A stretch of 64,000 bases of DNA from Toxorhynchites rutilus septentrionalis. Its lineage: Eukaryota > Arthropoda > Insecta > Diptera > Culicidae. The notes below the pieces were generated by a model. That model ran no database searches, was not told where the DNA came from, and saw only the letters and a program-made list of their open reading frames with translations. The stretch lies in assembly GCF_029784135.1 (NCBI RefSeq), contig NC_073746.1, forward strand, positions 116,682,035-116,746,034, written 5' to 3'. Below, in pieces: positions 58,441-64,000 of this stretch. How positions within the stretch are numbered: position 1 is the stretch's first letter; every line of letters begins with the position of its first letter. The position numbers and the translations under genes are program-made.

Positions 58441-59784
58441 TCACTAAAAAAATTTTGGTTTTTTCTACTTTTTTTTCTAATAATGAAAAATGTACTATTT
58501 TCAATTTTCATAATAAAAACCGCTTACTATCTTGAACTACAATAAGTTGAGCTACAATATTCTTCGAAGAACGGAAATTTTTGTGGGATGTGGACACAGG
58601 AAATGGGCATGTTTCTTAGGGTAATCACATTCCCCCCAGTTCCTATGTGGTTGGCCGTATATAGCTTCCCGATGATGGAAGATGAACAGACGTTGCACTC
58701 CGTGACTCGCATGTCTTCCACAGATTCATGTAAGGATGTAATGATGACTCAGAGGAAAAACTTTTGAATAGTAATGTCTTCAACCCACTGGCACGGTGAA
58801 CTATAGAGTGTCAATCGATTTCGTAACTGACCCTGACTAATCCTGAAATCCAGTCTGCAAAGTCTGCTTGGTAGTGAGTTTTTGTTTGAGAAAGAACGAA
58901 ACATTTTCGCCCAGGATGCGTATATAATAAGGTGGAAGACGGAAAGCCGAGTCGAGACGTTGTCAATTGTCACCCTTAAGCCGTTTTATGCTAAGCGTTC
59001 GAAAAATCGAACAACAACTTTGATAATTTTTCATGGCTTTGGAAAACAACCATATGGTAAGGTTTTGGCATCAAATGATAGCTTAGTCTATTAGCTACCA
59101 CTTACTATCAATTTCATTCAATTTTGTATAACTTTATTGGGAAATATAACTAAATGTAACTATGTGCGGAAAGTACATAACCTCACATAACGCAACAAAA
59201 AAACAAAACCTTATAAAATTCAAAAATACATGAACGTTTCTACTGTATTACTTTGGTAAAAGATTACTCATTGTGATTTAGGAAAGAACCCGTTGGATTG
59301 AACCTTCTACAGGTTCAAAAATGTTGGTTTTGTCCAATGTGTTTGTTTGGCGATTTTTTTATTTTTTGTCATTTTCCGGAAAACGGAAGAACGCATAAAA
59401 ATAATTCTTGAAGATTACGCCAATAATCAAAATTACACCAATGGCTTTTGTTAGAAAAATATTTTTTACATCAAATGCTCTCACGCTAAAGGTCACGAGT
59501 TCAATTCTCACTCCCGACATTCTTCCAAAAATGGAAGCAAAAAGTGTTGAACCTGCCAAATGAGTTGAAAATCACTATAATACAGATATAATAAAAAAAA
59601 ACAAAAATTAAAATTTGACATTGTCGTTTTTCCGTCTGGAAAGTTGACAGAAAAATATTTTGAGATGACAGTAGATCTCAACGTTTTGCGCAATTTGAAG
59701 ACATTTGGCATCAACTTTTTTTGGAATCCCCGATTTCATGTACCATTTATCATGGACGACGCTTGATGGAACGAGACCTGAAGA

Positions 59785-60045
59785 GCTACGTCGCCGAAAA
59801 GCGACCGACCAACAAAAAAGACGACTTTAGTTTGCGAGGGAACATGTCAACATTTCGCTGGAGTTCGGGAAGCGCGTTATTTGATCGAACGAGTCCAATT
59901 TCGAGCTAATAAGCAAAGGCGGCTCGGAGTGTGGCGGAATGAGGGTCTCCGGTGCTGTGCTGGAAGCATCATGTTGGGACATTTTGTGCGAGGATCTGGA
60001 AGAATCCATGCTGAAATCCATGTTATTACTGGAATGACAAAATGA
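59785..60045 (+). pseudogene. Tc1-like transposase fragment
   Basis: The plus strand reads KRRL-stop-FAREHVNISLEFGKRVI-stop-SNESNFEL. This corresponds to the Tc1 segment ...RLKFAKEHV...WKRVIWSDESKFEL, with the Trp codon turned into TGA and the catalytic Asp of SDES read as Asn. A later AGSIMLGHFVRGSGRIH resembles GGSIMVWGCF-type sequence after a frame change. It is clearly dead. Confidence 0.6.
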
Positions 60046-60194
60046 TCTACTAATTATCCATTTTTACGTGATATTGACTGGAATACTTGAAGTTTGAAAA
60101 ACAATGGAACATTTTGATTTCAGATGGGGTAGATTTTTTTGCGCCAATCAGTTTGTGCGCCAACTCGCTAGACTAGACTAGATTTTCGGACTGG

Positions 60195-61690
60195 GGTGTT
60201 CTCAAGCAGCTTGCTGGCTTACCACAACGTAGATGTGGGAGTGTTAACGAAACTCGGCTCAACCCGTCGGCAATTTGTTCTCTCCCAGCTCGTATTGTAA
60301 TCCGGCTGGATCGTCCCAACTCCAGAGGTGGCGATGTTGCAGTCATTGTTAGGTATGACATCCCTTACGAGATCTTCCCACATCCGAACATCAGCATTAT
60401 CAAAGCGGTTAGGGTTAAAATTCATACTAGCCTACAACCGATTCTGCTTCGTGGTGGCCGGTGACATCTACGCTCGTGTTATATTGTGGCGCAATTGCAG
60501 GTGAAATAAGAATGGAAACCCATTTGATAATCACCTTAGTGCTGGAATGTCAGGTTTGGAATCATGCAAGCCAGTCACCCACCCAAACAAAACTTAGTTC
60601 ACAACCCGGATCATCGGGTTAACTCCGACTTGGCGTTTCCACCACCTGTCGAAGCCATCGATAATGCTCTGGACGTGTTTGACGAAGCCGTCTACGCTGC
60701 CGAAGAACCCTGCATCAACTTATTCCAGAAAGATAATCTATTGTTCTTCACACATCTAATCGGCTGCTCATACAGCAACGTAATACAGTCAGTTGGCAAT
60801 TCCTTAGATCCGGTTGCCTCCTAAAGGTGCTATCGAATAACTGCGAGATCACTCCAAGGCGTTTTGGGAGATTACCCATATACTCAAAAAACGACCCGTT
60901 ACAACCCCACAACTAAAGGAAAGCACCGGTTGTATGTTAGTGCCCCGGATAAGAGATTACCACGTCATCGCCAGCAAACTCGTCGAGGCGCATAGCCTTG
61001 ATACATGTTGGTATAGTGAGTTCACACGAACCCGCAGGGTAACGCACAATCTAACTATTTGGCAAGCTTATCGCTTTTTGACCGTTATTTTCGCAAGATG
61101 TTGCCAACTCCGCCTGCGAATGACGGATTTCTATAGTAACATGTCCGAAGAAGAATTTGATTGCAACCCCTAACTTGCACAATGAGAATGATTTGCTACT
61201 CGTCATTCGGTGTGTTCTTTGTGAAATTTCGCTGGTTCAGGTCAATCACGGAGAGCGACTACGAAGTATACAGTCTATGTCGATGAACGGCATATTATTA
61301 TGCCAGAGAAATTCGTCTTCCGGAAGGGGAACTCTACCGTCCAACAAGTAGTGCGAGTGGGGAACATAATTCATTGGAACAAATATTCTACTTGATCCGG
61401 GAAATGCATTCGACAACGTCTAGCACAACAGGCAATTCTATATGCTATTACAGACGAGCTTTCCAGGCTATATTATAAGGATGGCAATAAATTATCTTCA
61501 TTGATCGCAGGTACCTTCTCGGAGATGAAAGCAGCTTCAGGTGGCGTGCCACAAGGTAGGCGTATTGGATCGCTGCTTTACAATATCTAATAATCATACG
61601 TCCCGCAACTTTCTACTGTTTGTATTCGGGTTTTGTACGCAAAAGACAGCGGAATAATTTCCAACGATCGTCTCCCGAAGAACTACCGAT
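60195..61690 (+). pseudogene. Jockey-clade LINE relic (endonuclease and RT)
   Basis: The endonuclease part reads NETRLNPSAICSLPARIVIR, LDRPNSRGGDVAVIVRYDIP (about 60245-60370), the usual R-x-DR...GGG-x-A block. The linker includes FPPPVEAIDNALDVFDEAVY. The RT part keeps LDPGNAFDNV-stop-H (about 61391-61420), which equals the AFDSVWH motif. It also keeps FPGYIIRMAINYL and ASGGVPQGRRIGSLLYNI (about 61533-61590). The YADD box is lost. Many stops and frameshifts occur. Confidence 0.7.
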
Positions 61691-61749
61691 CGAGGCTGCA
61701 GTGTGGCACTACGAAAGTTCATTGAATACCATTGAATGTTCCGCGGTCT

Positions 61750-62180
61750 TATATGAGGGGCTCAGAATGACAGTGGTGTAAGTGATTAGATCGATTTCTC
61801 CACATCGACTCTCTCTTTTGGTCATAGCTTAGCCTCAAATACATTCTCTGCTGTATTTGACAATGTGGAAGATAGGTCAGAACCTCACCTATCAGATTCT
61901 ATAGCAAACTTAAATTGGAACGTTTTTGCAATTGAGTTATTAACTAAAGAAAAACATCGATTTCTCTACATCGACTCTCTCTTTTGGTCATAACTTAGCT
62001 GCAAATACATTCCGTACTGTATTTGGCAATGTGGAAGATAGGTCAGAACCTCATCTATCGGACTCTATAGCAAACTTAAATTGGAACGTTTTTGCAGTTG
62101 AGTTATTAACTAAAGAAAAAGTTGATGAAGAGAAATCGATCAAGTCACTTACACCCCTTGCATTCTAAGCCCCTCATATA
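61750..62180. mobile_element. MITE containing two 166-bp satellite-like units
   Basis: The termini TATATGAGGGGCTCAGAATG and (right, reverse complemented) TATATGAGGGGCTTAGAATG continue into GTGTAAGTGA and GATCGATTTCTC. The centre consists of two direct repeats with a 166-bp period (TCGATTTCTC at 61791 and 61957), about 90% identical, ending TAACTAAAGAAAAA. There is no coding sequence. Confidence 0.75.
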
Positions 62181-62204
62181 TATTTGTTCGGTTTCCTAGC
62201 AACG

Positions 62205-62530
62205 ATGAAGTACGAGAAGCGTGTGGCAACTGCCGCGTTATTTAAGTGTGGGAAGACGACGATACAGATTTACAAGCTGCTCAAATCGCTTTCTAACAAT
62301 GAATGGTTCGTGTTCTGTACACTACAACGATACAAAGAAACAATTGATGTGGGAGATAGACAGATGGGGGCGTCCGAGGTCGGCACGACTGCAGAATGTT
62401 ATCCATGCCATTCGTGAACGTGTGCGACGCAATCATCTTCGCGAAAAAAAGAGTCTTGCAGTTGGTGCAACAATTGTGGATTGGTCGATTTCGCAGTCCT
62501 ACGTTAACAATACGATCGCGTCTCGGAAAT
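62205..62530 (+). pseudogene. Tc1/mariner transposase N-terminal relic
   Basis: From ATG 62205: MKYEKRVATAALFKCGKTTI, QIYKLLK and LQRYKETIDVGDR, then after a frameshift GRPRSARLQNVIHAIRERVR and RNHLREKKSLAVGA. This is the paired HTH region with the GRPR linker typical of Tc1/mariner transposases. The catalytic domain is absent. Confidence 0.7.
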
Positions 62531-62639
62531 CTCTATTCTATTTTTCTAAATAAAAAAATTGAATATAAAAATATAAAAATAAAAAACAATTTTTGGAATT
62601 AATGGCTTTTATCTACGTCAGTAATTTATCCATAATTTC

Positions 62640-63431
62640 TTTCATGGAACGCTGGACTGGAATCGAAGTAGGTTAAACGCTGTTAAAATTTTGTCAAAAA
62701 GCATTGACCATAAGCAACAGAACATGTCCTAAATCAGGAATTTTCGAATTATTTTGAGTGAGTGACCCCTTTTCCAGGATGATGTGATATCATCGATCCC
62801 TATAGCCAAATTGAAAAATTACCAATTTAAAAAAAAATGCGGTTCATTAAGTGAGTAATCTTGGCATCATTTACTCATCAATAAACAGACATGAGATTCA
62901 GTAAATATCAAAATATATAAATATATTGAAAGTTTCAGATAGGAACTTGTGTTAATTAACAGTGGTTGATTTCAGAACTGGTCGACCCCTAAAATCAGTT
63001 TTCGTTTTTATCTACCCCTAGGAAACCGACCCCATGGGGTCGATATCGATCACTTTGAGATTCCCTGTCCTAAATAATACTTATTTAAATACCATAGACA
63101 AAACACACAATCATTTGTCATGTTTTCTTGAGTGTCCTGATCATTTTTTTTTCTAAATGTTTCTAGAGCTCCCAAACCCGTTTCGAAGTCCAGAACAAAT
63201 CACCTTATGAATCAACAACGATTTACACGGGTTCATGGAGTTCATGAACACAAAGGACAATGCGTAACAATACACGGGAACAATACACAAGCAGACCATA
63301 CGTCGCCATTTGTTTGCTTATATCAATGCGCGCTTTGAGAACTCATTGTGAACGCTGGCGCGAGGGTCTCCTACAATTATTCCACATTTCTTAACCATTT
63401 AAGTCTACCTTTGGTAAAGGATAAAAAGTAG
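62640..63431. other. Gene-free stretch
   Basis: No gene is visible. CCGACCCCATGGGGTCGATA (about 63030) and GGTCGACCCCTAAAATCAG (about 62982) look like fragments of an unidentified transposon end. Confidence 0.35.
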
Positions 63432-64000
63432 AAGTGGGTTATACCTGTGATATAACCGCAAGGTAGACGTAGTACGACCGCTAGTTCTGTAATCTTTTGT
63501 TTGAAATTTCATCTGAATCAATTCTCAATGAATGAATGAATAATTATTTCTAAAGGTTGCTGAATGTTTTCCTTGATAGTGTGTGACGCGATGGGTATGA
63601 GTGTGAAATTGTTTTTACCGTTGGGTTTGTGTGGTTTTGCAAAAGCAACTGATGAAGTTTGATACATAATTCTGTTTTGTTCTTGTGCGAATAAAACACG
63701 AGGGTTTTCTTGACCACTCCATGCGCGATGCGGAATAGAAACTGATGCTCTTTGATACGATTGCATAGCTGAAAACGAATGCGCCAATCTTCCTTTGCTC
63801 GATTTACAAGCGAACATTTCCTCATAACCATTCCATGCGAAAGCAAAACAGAAACTAATGCTCTTGGATACGATTACATTACGAAAATGCACAAATCTTC
63901 CTTTGCTCGAGCGCATTTGCAAGCGAGTAAAAGAAATCACAGCTTGCATGTATTCGCGATGACGGTTTCTCCAGGTTTCTTGATTCTGCGTCCGTGTTCG
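63432..64000. mobile_element. CGTAGTC-family member, left part (runs off window)
   Basis: The left end is AAGTGGGTTATACCTGTGAT, then ATAACCGCAAGGTAGACGTA. A 112-bp unit (CCATGCG...AAACTGATGCTCTTTGATAC...CTTCCTTTGCTCGA) is duplicated at about 63719 and 63829. The last 60 bp begin the same tandem unit as at 56480 (GATTTCCCC...AGTCTGTGTTAGG). The 143-codon minus-strand frame across it follows the repeat and has no family resemblance. Confidence 0.5.

Noticed and set aside
63518..63949. 143-codon minus-strand frame
   Set aside because: It follows a duplicated 112-bp repeat unit, overlaps a second frame and resembles no protein family; it is an accident of the repeat.

Overview
The window is eukaryotic nuclear DNA. 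It has short GT-AG introns (55-75 nt), polyadenylation signals and very dense transposon debris. The TE families (Tc1/Tc3/mariner, pogo-like and CAGCAAAC-type MITEs, hAT, PIF/Harbinger, piggyBac, Jockey-like LINE, BEL/Pao) and the protein sequences point to a culicine mosquito, most likely an Aedes-like genome. That placement is inference. There are no operons, no CRISPR and no intact tRNA or rRNA genes.

Four host genes are supportable. (1) The 3' part of a MATH/TRAF-fold gene enters from the left edge (to 975, + strand). (2) A complete four-exon MON1/SAND gene (8117-6269, - strand, 551 aa) encodes the Rab7-activating Mon1 subunit. (3) A single-exon, 183-codon open frame of unknown family lies at 18212-17661 (- strand). 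(4) LUC7-like, a U1 snRNP splicing factor (32472-41553, + strand), has five coding exons and a 7.7 kb second intron.

Most of the rest is layered mobile DNA. 1-6 kb: a GGGCCC-ended MITE, a tandem array, two head-to-head TTAA-flanked elements and a pogo-like MITE. 11.8-13.8 kb: a repeat-family member carrying a broken histone H2A gene and two histone-type 3' stem-loops. 14.5-17.2 kb: a BEL/Pao relic, an AGGC-ended MITE and a hAT MITE with a perfect 8-bp target duplication. 21.5-24.3 kb: CAGCAAAC MITEs in interleaved palindromes, and a perfect 36-bp hairpin. 25.7-28.9 kb: a decayed two-gene PIF/Harbinger element. 29.4-32.2 kb: a 2.8 kb element with an 8-bp target duplication. 35-40 kb, inside LUC7 intron 2: nested MITEs, a mariner relic and a piggyBac relic. 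43-49 kb: Tc1 and Tc3 relics, each split by another repeat. 53-64 kb: a pogo-like MITE, more family members, Tc1/mariner and Jockey relics, and a MITE with two 166-bp satellite-like units.

Two patterns stand out. First, at least four copies of a roughly 40-bp retroposed element occur (25742, 38647, 49395, 56672). Each sits between 9-12 bp target duplications and has a microsatellite-like tail. Second, at least eight segments share the end motif TGACGTAGGACTA / TAGTCCTACGTCA. One contains histone remains, and others carry CCAAT/TATA promoter-like modules, suggesting that histone-cluster DNA was dispersed as a repeat family.
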